In this document: positions 25,961 to 35,414 of the stretch, one piece after another | Position numbering within the stretch: the first letter of the stretch is position 1 | Layout: each line of letters opens with the position of its first letter | Source of the DNA: Jejuia sp049889775 | GTDB taxonomy: Bacteria; Bacteroidota; Bacteroidia; Flavobacteriales; Flavobacteriaceae | Length of the DNA stretch: 64,000 nt | Direction: 5' to 3' | NCBI GenBank assembly: GCA_049889775.1 | Contig: JBMHCT010000047.1 | Location: 1-64,000 of the forward strand | The notes under the pieces: generated by a model | Seen by the model: the letters and a program-made list of their open reading frames with translations, nothing else | Databases searched by the model: none | Told to the model about the DNA's origin: nothing | Made by a program: the position numbers and the translations under genes

Positions 25961-27292
25961 ATGACAACTAGAAGAAAATTTATAAAAAACACCGCAATGG
26001 GCGCTGCAGGAGTTACTTTATTAAGTAGTTCTAGTGCCTATGCCAAAATTTTAGGAGCAAACGATCGCGTGAATTTTGCTATACTTGGATGTGGTGGAAG
26101 AGCACATGGTTTAGCAAAGGCAATTGGGATTTCTAAACAAGGGCATATTGCTGCAATTTGTGAAGTAGACCAAAATAGATTGGATAAATTTGAAGCCTTC
26201 TGCAAAAAGGAATTAAATACTTCTCCTAAAAAAGAAAAGGATTTTAGAAAATTATTAGAAGATAAGTCTATTGATGCAATTGTTGTTGCAACACCCGAGC
26301 ACTGGCATGCACCAATGGCAATTATGGGCATGCAAGCAGGAAAGCATGTTTATGTAGAGAAACCATGCAGCCATAATCCACATGAAAACGAACTACTTGT
26401 GAAAGTTCAGAACAAGTATAACAAAGTGTGTCAAATGGGTAATCAACAAAGATCTTCCCGTACATCAGCTTTGGCAGTTAATGATATTAAAAATGGTATT
26501 ATTGGAGAGGTATATGCCGCAAAAGCGGTGTATGCTGCTTCGAGAAAATCTATTGGTTTTGGAAAAGAAGTAGGAGTTCCCAATTGGTTGGATTGGGATT
26601 TATGGCAAGGACCAGCTCCAAGAGAAAATTATCGAGATAATGTACACCCGTATAACTGGCATTGGTTTAGAACTTGGGGAACGGGAGAAGTACATAATAA
26701 CGGTACACACGAAATAGATATATGTCGTTGGGCTCTGGGTGTTAAATACCCAAAACGAGTAGTTTCTACTGGTGGAAGATTGCATTTTAAAGATGATTGG
26801 GAGTGGTTTGATACGCAAATGGTAAACTACGAATTTGAAGGTGGTAAATTATTGACCTGGGATGGTAGAAGTTGCAATGCTTTCAAATCTCTAGGAGGAA
26901 GAGGCTCTGTTATTTTTGGTACAGAAGGAAGTATATATTTAGATCGTGCTAAGTATATTCAGTATGATATTAAAGGGAATGAAATTGCTAAACAATTTGA
27001 AAACGAAAAGAAAGAAACAAAAGCAAATAAAACTTCTGATAGAGTAGGATTTGATGGTTTAACTGTAAAGCACATGCAAAACTTTATTGATGCTATCGTC
27101 AAAAATGAAACTTTAAATTCTCCAATAGCAGATGCAGCAGTTTCTACGCAATTGTGTCATTTAGCAAATATTGCGCAAGACCTTCAGGAAAGTTTAAATA
27201 TAGATACTGAAACTGGTAAAGTTTTAAATAATAAAGGAGCTGATATGTTATGGAAGCGCGATTATGAAGATGGATGGGAGCCTACACTTTAG
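25961..27292 (+). CDS. Tat-exported Gfo/Idh/MocA family oxidoreductase
   Basis: A 443-residue NAD(P)-dependent sugar oxidoreductase. R4-R5-K-F-I followed by a hydrophobic run and AYA is a twin-arginine signal, so it is exported with its cofactor bound. The Rossmann motif is FAILGCGGRAHG (39-50), and the family E-K-P is E133-K134-P135. The conserved GTGEVHNNGTHEIDICRWAL block carries the catalytic-face histidines. It starts 12 bases after the double-DUF1080 gene. C3 oxidation or reduction of glycosides is the likely chemistry. It is followed by a terminator. Confidence 0.9.
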   Translation: MTTRRKFIKNTAMGAAGVTLLSSSSAYAKILGANDRVNFAILGCGGRAHGLAKAIGISKQGHIAAICEVDQNRLDKFEAFCKKELNTSPKKEKDFRKLLEDKSIDAIVVATPEHWHAPMAIMGMQAGKHVYVEKPCSHNPHENELLVKVQNKYNKVCQMGNQQRSSRTSALAVNDIKNGIIGEVYAAKAVYAASRKSIGFGKEVGVPNWLDWDLWQGPAPRENYRDNVHPYNWHWFRTWGTGEVHNNGTHEIDICRWALGVKYPKRVVSTGGRLHFKDDWEWFDTQMVNYEFEGGKLLTWDGRSCNAFKSLGGRGSVIFGTEGSIYLDRAKYIQYDIKGNEIAKQFENEKKETKANKTSDRVGFDGLTVKHMQNFIDAIVKNETLNSPIADAAVSTQLCHLANIAQDLQESLNIDTETGKVLNNKGADMLWKRDYEDGWEPTL

Positions 27293-27302
27293 ACCTCAAA
27301 TT

Positions 27303-27337
27303 AAAAAAAATGCCAATTTAAAATTGGTATTTTTTTT
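27303..27337. terminator. Bidirectional terminator between the Gfo gene and the PL8 gene
   Basis: AAAAAAATGCCAATTT pairs with AAATTGGTATTTTTTT with one imperfect pair. It serves both converging units. Confidence 0.8.
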
Positions 27338-27362
27338 GCTCAAAAGTTATCCTGTAATTCAA

Positions 27363-29387
27363 TTACAAACTAACAACCACTTTATTGCCACGATAATCAC
27401 CTTGAGGAAGTTTCGCAATAAATGTTCTATTCCCTAAAGTAACTTTTATGGATTGGTGTTCATGGGTTGGATCAGATACAAATAACCTGTCTTTTTCAAC
27501 AATTAGAATACAACTTTTATCTGCTGAAATATTGCCAAAACGTTTTGTTTTAATACTAGATGATTTGTAAAATACTGCCATCAATGTTTTTTTATCTTCA
27601 ATGGCTTGATATCCATCCGTATTCGCAAGAATTTTACAGGTGTTTGACTTTATTTTTTTTGCAAAAGAGGACCTACTCACATCAGGATAAATGCTATAAC
27701 TGTATTGCTGCCCTTTGGGAGATTGACCATGATTTACATATAAATTGAAGGTATGTCCTGTTTCAGGAGCGTCTCCTCTAGATGGGTGTGCATATTTCCA
27801 ATTACCTTCAACCCTTCCAAATTTGCAAATAGCATCACCCATAATTTGATAACCAAAATTATCATGCCAAATTGTAATATTAGTATTTAAATTAAACGCT
27901 CCCTCATTCAAAAGTGTCTCGTTAGAGAACACATTTCCTATTAAGTGGCTTTGCTGTATCGAAGTGTAAACATCCTCATTAGACTTACCAGAAATTCCCG
28001 CACCCAAACAAATAACTTTATCCTTTAGGAAGAAATACGTTTTATTTGCTTTTAAACTATCACGCTTATATATCATTGCGGAAACACCTTGCGCTTTTGT
28101 ACCCAATACTCCTGAAAAATTTGTGCCTCCATAATTTTGACGTCGGGGTAACGGCAACAAACTTTTTAGTCCTTGGTCGCACGTTGTTCCCGGTAGTCTA
28201 TGCCAATTCCAAAACGGTACAATATCTTCATATTCTTTTCCATCATGATATAACAGCAACGTGCCGTCACCTTGATGCAATCCTAATGCATTCTGAAAAT
28301 CTGCACCTTCTGTTCCTAACATTCTGGTTGAAGACATTTTAAGCGTTGCCATCCAATTTTTTCTTCGGTGTATGCTAAATTCCGATCGCCAAAACGCCGT
28401 ATGCCCAATCGTTTTGTTTGCATTGCGTAACTTTTTATATTCCCTTTTAAATTTAGAGTCGGCTTTAGACATGTGATAAATTGAATTGATAACACTTTCA
28501 GCCCTTTTCTTCGTCATTTCCTTCGGAATTATTCTGCCGCACGAACTTATGTCATAATCGTCTTTCCATAATGGTTTACTAAGACCGTATATTAAAAAAT
28601 TTCTCAGTAAGGATAGTTGTAACTCTTTTGGTCTGTATTTTGTGTTTCTTAAAATAAGTAACCATTTTACAAATGTTTCAAGATAGGCAATACCATAGGT
28701 GCCCATTTGTATTTGAGGCCCATGTTGATGGAAGCTCCAATCTCTTTGTAAACCTTCTTCATTAGTTAATTTTAATTCCTCCCAAAGCGATGAGGCTGCC
28801 TTTTCCATGAGCAATTCATCTTTTAAAACATAACCTTTCATAAATGCAACTCCAGAAAGCCACACTTTATTTTGTCCGTGGCGACTTATTTTGGTGCGTT
28901 TTAAAATATTCTCTTGTAGGCTCGTAATTAAAGTTTCGGGCAAATCTTCACCTAAAAGAATATAACAAGTCAAAATGAGTTTTGGTACTCTAATTTCCTG
29001 AGGGTACCAATTAGGATTTGTATAATCTGTATCTATCCAATGTTCTAATGCCTTTAGACTCTTTTTTAAAACAGTCTTATTTTTATAATACTTTGACTTA
29101 GGATTGCAATATCCAATACACATTTCCCTAATATTATAAAGATGATCTGTTGTAGGCCAACCGTTAGGGCGCTGTGATGCATAATCTACGGTTTCCCATG
29201 TACTATCGTTTTGTATAGTGTTTATAAGTAATTCTATTCTATTGTCGTCATCAAAAGTGCTAATAAAGTAATCATCAAATTGTGCTTTTATTAAGTCAAA
29301 ATCCTGACTAAAGATTGGGAAATAGGAAAAAACACTAAGAAATAAACTTAGATATAAACTTTTTGAACCGGTACAATTTTGCCTCAT
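27363..29387 (-). CDS. Polysaccharide lyase family 8 enzyme
   Basis: A 674-residue PL8 lyase, the family of chondroitin AC, hyaluronate and xanthan lyases, which cleaves uronate-containing glycans by beta-elimination. An N-terminal hydrophobic segment (about 8-27) is a probable signal peptide. The catalytic set fits well: N173 (GQNKVW), H222 (FHQHGPQ), Y231 (TYG) and R285 (CGRII), with the same spacings His-Tyr 9 and His-Arg 63 as in characterised chondroitin AC lyase. WNWHRLPGTTCD marks the start of the beta domains. No SusC/SusD pair or sulfatase is adjacent, so the substrate is open. It lacks a T9SS tail. Confidence 0.9.
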   Translation of the reverse strand: MRQNCTGSKSLYLSLFLSVFSYFPIFSQDFDLIKAQFDDYFISTFDDDNRIELLINTIQNDSTWETVDYASQRPNGWPTTDHLYNIREMCIGYCNPKSKYYKNKTVLKKSLKALEHWIDTDYTNPNWYPQEIRVPKLILTCYILLGEDLPETLITSLQENILKRTKISRHGQNKVWLSGVAFMKGYVLKDELLMEKAASSLWEELKLTNEEGLQRDWSFHQHGPQIQMGTYGIAYLETFVKWLLILRNTKYRPKELQLSLLRNFLIYGLSKPLWKDDYDISSCGRIIPKEMTKKRAESVINSIYHMSKADSKFKREYKKLRNANKTIGHTAFWRSEFSIHRRKNWMATLKMSSTRMLGTEGADFQNALGLHQGDGTLLLYHDGKEYEDIVPFWNWHRLPGTTCDQGLKSLLPLPRRQNYGGTNFSGVLGTKAQGVSAMIYKRDSLKANKTYFFLKDKVICLGAGISGKSNEDVYTSIQQSHLIGNVFSNETLLNEGAFNLNTNITIWHDNFGYQIMGDAICKFGRVEGNWKYAHPSRGDAPETGHTFNLYVNHGQSPKGQQYSYSIYPDVSRSSFAKKIKSNTCKILANTDGYQAIEDKKTLMAVFYKSSSIKTKRFGNISADKSCILIVEKDRLFVSDPTHEHQSIKVTLGNRTFIAKLPQGDYRGNKVVVSL

Positions 29388-29456
29388 TTTTAATTGTTAA
29401 AATCCTTTCTAAAATATGCGAATTCATTGAAAGAAATGATAAGAAATAGTTTTATT

Positions 29457-30239
29457 CTAGTAATTAAAATTGACTTTTCTATTATTTATGGGTTGCTCGT
29501 TGCGGTAGTTATTTAATGGCATATTATTTCTAAGTTTGATAACTTCCTCGACCGATAAAACAAAAGGTTCTTTAAAAACCACCCAATTAACGCCTTCGGT
29601 ACATGGAGGTGTAGTAAGAGAGCCCCCATAAGTATAGTAATGCTTGTCTTGCAATAACAAATCAGATAAATCAATATTTTGGTGTATTTCTTTTTCGGTA
29701 CCGTTTTCTAGAGGTAGAAAGCTTTCTAGAAATTCAAACAACTGGCTTTCATCTCCTTCTTCTCCTAAAAGACCAAGTACTGTTATTTTACCAGATTTAC
29801 TAAGGTGCACCAAGTGCATTTCAATGGGGTAAATTAAACCATTTATTTTATGCTCCGAAGGCTCATGGAAGTGTATCTGCTTTAAATAATAAGTTTCATT
29901 TTGATAAACAATAGAATCTCCAGCTTCGAAATCAAACTGAATAGAATGTCCATTATTTTCTACTTTTTTAATGAACGTTTTGGGTGTGTATTTGATAACT
30001 AAATCGCCACTTATTTTTACAGAATCAGATCTTCTGTGAATAATATTTATTGGCGATTGATGTTGACCATTGCAATCTGAATTTTTCTCAATTTCTATCC
30101 AATGTTCTGGTGATGTTTCTCCTGCATAACTCCAATGCGCATGTTTTAAATGAGATTTATGTTTATTCTTATCATATTGTACACACGAGGTAACACATAT
30201 TACAATAAAAATATATAGAAGAATTTTGTGCGATTTCAT
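29457..30239 (-). CDS. Alpha-class carbonic anhydrase lipoprotein
   Basis: A 260-residue alpha-carbonic anhydrase that interconverts CO2 and bicarbonate outside the cytoplasm. The leader ends VTSC with lipid site C19. Zinc ligands are H123 and H125 (in IHFHEPSEH) and H142 (in EMHLVH). HWSYAG, QSPINI and SLTTPPCTEGVNW complete the family. The two cysteines near 56 and 203 can form the usual disulfide. It is a separate transcription unit behind the promoter at 30265. Confidence 0.95.
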   Translation of the reverse strand: MKSHKILLYIFIVICVTSCVQYDKNKHKSHLKHAHWSYAGETSPEHWIEIEKNSDCNGQHQSPINIIHRRSDSVKISGDLVIKYTPKTFIKKVENNGHSIQFDFEAGDSIVYQNETYYLKQIHFHEPSEHKINGLIYPIEMHLVHLSKSGKITVLGLLGEEGDESQLFEFLESFLPLENGTEKEIHQNIDLSDLLLQDKHYYTYGGSLTTPPCTEGVNWVVFKEPFVLSVEEVIKLRNNMPLNNYRNEQPINNRKVNFNY

Positions 30240-30264
30240 GTTTTCAATAATTTCAAATATTGTT

Positions 30265-30272
30265 CAAAATTA
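30265..30272 (-). promoter_or_regulatory. Carbonic anhydrase promoter -7 element
   Basis: On the minus strand TAATTTTG fits TAnnTTTG, 25 bases upstream of the start codon. Confidence 0.5.
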
Positions 30273-30336
30273 CTTCCAAAACACTTTTTAAAACCTTACA
30301 AATGTCAGTTTTTAATCCATATTAACAAGTTTGTCT

Positions 30337-30810
30337 TTATCTGTTAGACATGTGTGAATGGATAACTTTCCAATCTCCATTAATTTTTGAATAAATAAAT
30401 GTCCAGGCAAATCCTCCTTTCAAAACCCTACCATCTAAAACTTTGGTTTCATAATTGCCAGAAGTGGTTAAAAGTACTTTGTCTTCAGAAAGAATAGTTA
30501 CCTTTTTATTGGTGCAGTCAAATTTCTGGGACTCTAACCCTTTGATATTTTGTCTGAAAATAACCATTAGCTCATTAAACGTTTTGAAGTAATTTCCATT
30601 ATCAATAAACCCAGTTTTTAAGGAATCCTCAATATTGTTTTCAATGCCTTTAACATCAAGTTGTTCTCCTGTTTCTATGCTATTATAAAAAGTTTTATAA
30701 ACTTCAGTTTTGATTTTTTTGATTTCCGTATCAGATAAATTTTGAGAATGTAAAAATCCAAAACAGAATAAAATAAATGACGTTGAAAGAACTAGTAAGC
30801 GAGTACTCAT
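30337..30810 (-). CDS. Exported SnoaL/DUF4440-like protein
   Basis: About 157 residues from the ATG at 30810, where MSTRLLVLSTSFILFCFGFL forms a signal peptide. The longer open frame to 30963 overlaps the TfoX-like gene and would bury the signal, so I rejected it. The mature part resembles the NTF2/SnoaL cone fold of DUF4440 proteins: a long helix pair, then KVTILSEDKVLLTTSGNYE and GGFAWTFIYSKINGDWKVIHSH. Function unknown. It could bind a small ligand. Confidence 0.7.
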   Translation of the reverse strand: MSTRLLVLSTSFILFCFGFLHSQNLSDTEIKKIKTEVYKTFYNSIETGEQLDVKGIENNIEDSLKTGFIDNGNYFKTFNELMVIFRQNIKGLESQKFDCTNKKVTILSEDKVLLTTSGNYETKVLDGRVLKGGFAWTFIYSKINGDWKVIHSHMSNR

Positions 30811-30904
30811 AACTATGAAATTTTGAATACCTAAAAATATAGAAATGTTTACCAGTAAAACCTGATAAATATCAAGTTGCTTGATAAATAATTGAAAACA
30901 GATT

Positions 30905-31270
30905 CTATTTTTTGCGAGATTTACTTGTCTTTGCCAAAGGATTGAAAGTGACACATAAATCAAGCCAATAACTTAAATCTTCATCTGTATCAAAACCATC
31001 AGGAGTAACAAAAATATAGCCTTTCATTGGTCTGCCAGTAAAATCCATAGGAAGGGAGTATGGCTTCTTTAGTTCTTTTTCATAAGCATCTATACCAATA
31101 CGAGCCATTAGTAAACTATCTCCATATTTTTTGTCAATATGAATACCGCATAGCATTTTATTATCAACTTTAAAACATAGTCCGCCCATCATTTTCAACT
31201 CTGAAAAGCGCACCTTCTTTTCATGAAGTTGTTGTCTAATGCGATCTGCAAGAAATTCGTCGTAAGCCAT
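30905..31270 (-). CDS. TfoX/Sxy N-terminal domain family protein
   Basis: A 121-residue protein with the TfoX N-terminal fold: MAYDEFLADRIRQQL, then KKVRFSELKMMGGLCFKVD, MLCGIHIDKKYGDSLLMARIG, and GYIFVTPDGFDTDEDLSYWL. In gamma-proteobacteria TfoX/Sxy governs competence. Stand-alone N-terminal-domain proteins like this one are widespread in Bacteroidota with no proven function. It starts 10 bases after the alpha/beta hydrolase gene and shares its operon. Confidence 0.85.
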   Translation of the reverse strand: MAYDEFLADRIRQQLHEKKVRFSELKMMGGLCFKVDNKMLCGIHIDKKYGDSLLMARIGIDAYEKELKKPYSLPMDFTGRPMKGYIFVTPDGFDTDEDLSYWLDLCVTFNPLAKTSKSRKK

Positions 31271-31280
31271 TTAATTTTCT

Positions 31281-32174
31281 TTAATACTCAATACTGCGCT
31301 CCGTCTGCCTTGTTTTTGCAGAACCTAAAACATCAACATGTAAAAAGTCGAAAATATCACTTAAATTTTGATGCATTGGTGCACTAGATGTATCGTGAGC
31401 TTCACCAATCATAGAATACAAATAGTAACTTTTTCCAAGTCCTTTTAATCTATCTGCAATGGCTCTAGAACCATATAACATTAAAAATCCAGATTCATTT
31501 TTATTGCAAAAATGATGCGCTGAAACGTAATAAGGCACCAAATTATCACTAGTGCCGTGAAATAATAGGGTGGGAATTGCGGAATCGTCTGTAATTCCAT
31601 TCAATTTGGTCAGTGCCCCTGCCATACTAATGACACCAGCGTATCTAAATTTTCTAGGAAGAATCCGATTGTTATAATTATAAACTGAGTTTAATACAGC
31701 TTCTGCTCCAGAACTTGTACCACATAAAATTATTTTACTTTCATCAATATTGAATCCATTTTTCTTCTTGATTAGAAAGTTTATTGCATGAGCTATATCG
31801 TCCGATGCAGAATTAAATGCTTTTACCTTTTTTCTAGCTTTAACATTGCAGCCTAACCCTGTATCCTTCATAGTTAATCGATAGGAAATTGAGGCTACAG
31901 CAAAACCCCGTTCAGCAATTTTTTTGGCAAAGTCTATAATGTAATCGGCATTACGTACTCCAGACGCAAAACCACCTCCATGAACGTATACCAAAAGTGG
32001 TAATTTATCAGAATCATTTTTAGGGTGATAAAAATCTAGTTGCAACGTATCATTTTTTATAACCTTATAGATATAAGACGAAGGGGTAATAGTATCTAGT
32101 TTTTTATTAAAATTAACCTGACCAAAGGTTGTTGTAAAAGCACTGGCACATAAAACATATAGTAGTATTTTCAT
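31281..32174 (-). CDS. Exported alpha/beta hydrolase (esterase-like)
   Basis: A 297-residue alpha/beta hydrolase with a signal peptide (about 1-19). The oxyanion-hole motif HGGG is at H65-G68, the nucleophile is S154 in G-T-S-S-G, and acid and base are probably the Asp in FHGTSDNLVP and the His in GEAHDTSS. It belongs with carboxylesterase or acetyl-esterase-like proteins. Neighbouring an acyltransferase gene 20 bases upstream, it might remove acyl groups from glycans, which is inference from context only. Confidence 0.85.
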   Translation of the reverse strand: MKILLYVLCASAFTTTFGQVNFNKKLDTITPSSYIYKVIKNDTLQLDFYHPKNDSDKLPLLVYVHGGGFASGVRNADYIIDFAKKIAERGFAVASISYRLTMKDTGLGCNVKARKKVKAFNSASDDIAHAINFLIKKKNGFNIDESKIILCGTSSGAEAVLNSVYNYNNRILPRKFRYAGVISMAGALTKLNGITDDSAIPTLLFHGTSDNLVPYYVSAHHFCNKNESGFLMLYGSRAIADRLKGLGKSYYLYSMIGEAHDTSSAPMHQNLSDIFDFLHVDVLGSAKTRQTERSIEY

Positions 32175-32194
32175 AATGAAATTTGTCGTGAAAG

Positions 32195-33295
32195 TCAGGA
32201 GTTCCTTTTTAGTTTTTCAACAATTATTTTAATTTTAGAATACACGTAAGCGTTAGTCTTCACGTAATAATATGAAATTAGGCAAACAAAAATTATGAAA
32301 AACACTGCTCCAACCACAGCTTCATGCGGCTCTAGAGATTTACTTAAATAGTTTTTTAATCCAATTCCTGTAAAGCTTCCATACAGTAAAATAAAATGGA
32401 AAACATAAATAAGTAATGTTTTTTGACCAATTTTAGTGATGAATGATAATTTTAGAAATCGCTCTAAACTATAAAATATTGCAAAGAGCAATAACACATT
32501 TCCAAATCTTGAAAATAAGTAATTATAATTAGCACTTTTGCAAAATAATTCAATACCCGTAGCATTTGAAATTTTCAAAAATAACCAAGAGGAATGAAAA
32601 CTTAGAAAATAACCAACAATGATGAAAGCGGCAATCGTAAACATTCTAAATTTATCCTTATCGGCGTGTCTGAAAAATATAGTCGCGGTAAAAGCACCAA
32701 ACGCCGAATAACCAAACCATGGAAGTATTGTAAAAACAGAACCATTAGCCTTTGAAATGTAGTTTGAAAAAAGAACGGGAACAGATTCACATAGTATTAA
32801 ATTTCTATAGAGCGGCTCACATAGAAAAATCATAAAACCAATGGTGAATAAAACAATTGAGAACAGATAACTATTTTGTTTTAATAACATGTGTAAGCCA
32901 ACTAAGATGATTAACGAAAGACCAATGCATTGCAAAACATCAACCACTAAAAATCTTGTATTGAAATTCCCCGAGAACCAACTTAAAAAATTCACTCTTA
33001 GCAAATATCCAGTAAGAATAAGCAATAACCCACGAAAAACACCTTTCTTTATTCGAATACTGTCAGCGTTTTTGCGATACGCCCTCAATAGTAAATAGGT
33101 AAATACGAGACCCGAAATTGTAAAAAACATTGGAGCAGTTATCCCTCTAAAATAGCTCCAAATAGCATAAACTAAATTTGTTTTGTCTTTATAAACAGGA
33201 TTTAGTAATGTATCAATAAAATGCCCCTGTAGCATCATTAAGATAGCAAAAGCTCTTACGGCATCAATAAAATATAATCGTTTTACGTTTTGCAT
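32195..33295 (-). CDS. DUF1624-type membrane acyltransferase family protein
   Basis: A 366-residue membrane protein with about ten hydrophobic segments. It opens RLYFIDAVRAFAILMMLQGHF, with the family's N-terminal Asp and a His at the end of helix 1, and continues PMFFTISGLVFTYLL. This matches the heparan-alpha-glucosaminide N-acetyltransferase-like (DUF1624/DUF5009) group, which transfers acyl groups across the membrane to sugars. The acceptor is not known. It is the first gene of a run that continues with the esterase and TfoX-like genes. Confidence 0.78.
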   Translation of the reverse strand: MQNVKRLYFIDAVRAFAILMMLQGHFIDTLLNPVYKDKTNLVYAIWSYFRGITAPMFFTISGLVFTYLLLRAYRKNADSIRIKKGVFRGLLLILTGYLLRVNFLSWFSGNFNTRFLVVDVLQCIGLSLIILVGLHMLLKQNSYLFSIVLFTIGFMIFLCEPLYRNLILCESVPVLFSNYISKANGSVFTILPWFGYSAFGAFTATIFFRHADKDKFRMFTIAAFIIVGYFLSFHSSWLFLKISNATGIELFCKSANYNYLFSRFGNVLLLFAIFYSLERFLKLSFITKIGQKTLLIYVFHFILLYGSFTGIGLKNYLSKSLEPHEAVVGAVFFIIFVCLISYYYVKTNAYVYSKIKIIVEKLKRNS

Positions 33296-33404
33296 CTTTT
33301 GGGAGGTTCTTTAAATATAGATTAAAAAACAGAAGCTATAATATAAAATGAGTTATTTTTTAATGATTTTAGTATTTTAGACATCCTAATAATCAACTAG
33401 ACCA

Positions 33405-35312
33405 ATGAGTAATTATCACATTAAGCATTTAGAGGAATACTATCAAGTTTATAGAAAGTCGGTTCGTGAACCTGAAAATTTCTGGGAAGAAGTTGCAGAA
33501 GAACATTTTCTGTGGTATAAGAAGTGGGATACTGTGTTAAGCTGGAATTTTTCAAAACCTGAAGTAAAATGGTTTGAGGGCGCCAAATTAAACATCACGG
33601 TAAACTGTATTGACCGTCATTTAACAACTAATGCTAATAAAACGGCCATTTTATTTGAGCCTAACAACCCTAACGAGGATTCAGAACATATTAGTTACAG
33701 AGATCTTCATAAACGGGTATGTAAATTTGCTAATGTCCTCAAAGATAAAGGTATTAAAAAAGGGGATAGAGTTTGTATTTACTTGCCCATGATACCAGAC
33801 TTAGCCATTGCAACATTGGCTTGTGCTAGAATTGGAGCGGTACATTCTGTGGTATTTGCTGGTTTTTCATCTACAGCATTAGCTACAAGAATTAATGATA
33901 GTTCATGTAAAATGGTAATCACAAGTGATGGTTCATTTAGAGGTTCTAAAACTATTGATTTAAAGGGCATTGTAGATGAAGCCTTAAACGATTGTAAGTG
34001 TGTCGAATCTGTTTTAGTTGTAAAGCGCATCAATTCTGAAATAACAATGCTAGATGGACGCGATGAATGGATTGCACCTTTACTTGAAGATGCTTATGAA
34101 GATTGTGTGCCAGAAGTTATGGATGCTGAAGACCCTTTATTTATTTTGTATACCTCTGGCTCTACAGGAATGCCAAAAGGTATGGTACATACAACTGCGG
34201 GTTATATGATTTACACCGCGTATACCTTTAAAAATGTATTTCAATATAAGGAAGGTGATATTTATTGGTGCACGGCAGATATTGGCTGGATTACAGGTCA
34301 TAGTTACATTGTTTACGGACCGCTGGCCAACGGAGCAACAACAGTTATGTTTGAAGGTGTGCCAAGTTACCCAGATTTTGGACGATTTTGGGATATAGTT
34401 GAAAAACATAAAATAAATCAATTTTACACGGCACCAACAGCTATTAGAGCCTTAGCAAAAGAAGGTCTTGAGGTTGTAGAAAAATACGATTTAAGTTCGT
34501 TAAAAGTATTGGGATCTGTAGGAGAACCGATTAACGAAGAGGCGTGGCATTGGTACAATGATAACATAGGTAAAAAACAAAGCCCTATAGTAGATACTTG
34601 GTGGCAAACCGAGACAGGAGGTATTATGATAACTCCAATACCATTTGCTACACCTACAAAACCTACCTATGCAACTTTACCATTCCCAGGAATTCAACCA
34701 GCCTTAATAGATGAGGAAGGAAACGAATTAAAAATAAATCAAGTTAGTGGACGTTTATGTATAAAGTTTCCGTGGCCTTCAATGGCACGAACAATTTGGG
34801 GCAATCATCAACGTTATAAAGATACGTATTTCTCAGCTTTTGAAAATAAATACTTTACGGGTGATGGCGCCTTACGGGACGAAGTAGGTTACTATAGAAT
34901 TACAGGTAGGGTAGATGATGTTATTATAGTTTCTGGACATAATTTAGGTACTGCACCAATTGAAGATGCCATTAACGAGCACCCTGCTGTAGCCGAAAGT
35001 GCTATTGTTGGTTTTCCTCATGATATAAAAGGAAATGCCTTATATGGCTATGTGATTTTAAAAGATGTGGGAGAAGGACGTGTGCATGACAATTTAAGAA
35101 AAGAAATAAACCAAATAATTACTGAACACGTTGGGCCAATTGCTAAACTGGATAAAATTCAATTTACTAAAGGTTTGCCTAAAACACGTTCTGGTAAAAT
35201 TATGAGACGTATTCTTAGAAAAATAGCATGTAAGGACACGAGCAACCTAGGAGACACGAGTACTCTTCTAAATCCTGAAGTGGTTCAAGAAATAATGGAT
35301 AATGCCTTGTAA
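33405..35312 (+). CDS. acs: Acetyl-CoA synthetase
   Basis: A 635-residue AMP-forming acetate-CoA ligase in the cytosol. Motifs in order are WFEGAKLNITVNCIDRH, the phosphate-binding YTSGSTGMPKGMVHT, DTWWQTETGGIMI, the hinge TGDGALRDEVGYYRITGRVDD, and the C-terminal TRSGKIMRRILRK with the lysine that family members acetylate. The usual GHRLGT motif reads GHNLGT here, a small departure. It allows growth on acetate or propionate and fits polysaccharide-derived acetate. An in-frame near-consensus -7 (TATTTTAG) lies around 33371. Confidence 0.95.
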   Translation: MSNYHIKHLEEYYQVYRKSVREPENFWEEVAEEHFLWYKKWDTVLSWNFSKPEVKWFEGAKLNITVNCIDRHLTTNANKTAILFEPNNPNEDSEHISYRDLHKRVCKFANVLKDKGIKKGDRVCIYLPMIPDLAIATLACARIGAVHSVVFAGFSSTALATRINDSSCKMVITSDGSFRGSKTIDLKGIVDEALNDCKCVESVLVVKRINSEITMLDGRDEWIAPLLEDAYEDCVPEVMDAEDPLFILYTSGSTGMPKGMVHTTAGYMIYTAYTFKNVFQYKEGDIYWCTADIGWITGHSYIVYGPLANGATTVMFEGVPSYPDFGRFWDIVEKHKINQFYTAPTAIRALAKEGLEVVEKYDLSSLKVLGSVGEPINEEAWHWYNDNIGKKQSPIVDTWWQTETGGIMITPIPFATPTKPTYATLPFPGIQPALIDEEGNELKINQVSGRLCIKFPWPSMARTIWGNHQRYKDTYFSAFENKYFTGDGALRDEVGYYRITGRVDDVIIVSGHNLGTAPIEDAINEHPAVAESAIVGFPHDIKGNALYGYVILKDVGEGRVHDNLRKEINQIITEHVGPIAKLDKIQFTKGLPKTRSGKIMRRILRKIACKDTSNLGDTSTLLNPEVVQEIMDNAL

Positions 35313-35336
35313 TGTAAAATCAAAAATAGCATTAAG

Positions 35337-35344
35337 TACATTTG
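35337..35344 (+). promoter_or_regulatory. Possible GH16 gene promoter -7 element
   Basis: TACATTTG fits TAnnTTTG, 71 bases ahead of the chosen ATG at 35415 and after the acs stop. No properly spaced TTG is clear. Confidence 0.4.
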
Positions 35345-35414
35345 TTATGTATTTGTAAACTTAAGGAAGCTTTTGTTATTGGCTCAATCAATAACTTTGA
35401 TTAAAAATCAATTT

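Noticed and set aside
30811..30963. N-terminal extension of the SnoaL-like gene
   Set aside because: It would precede the signal peptide and overlap the TfoX-like gene. The ATG at 30810 gives an ordinary exported protein.
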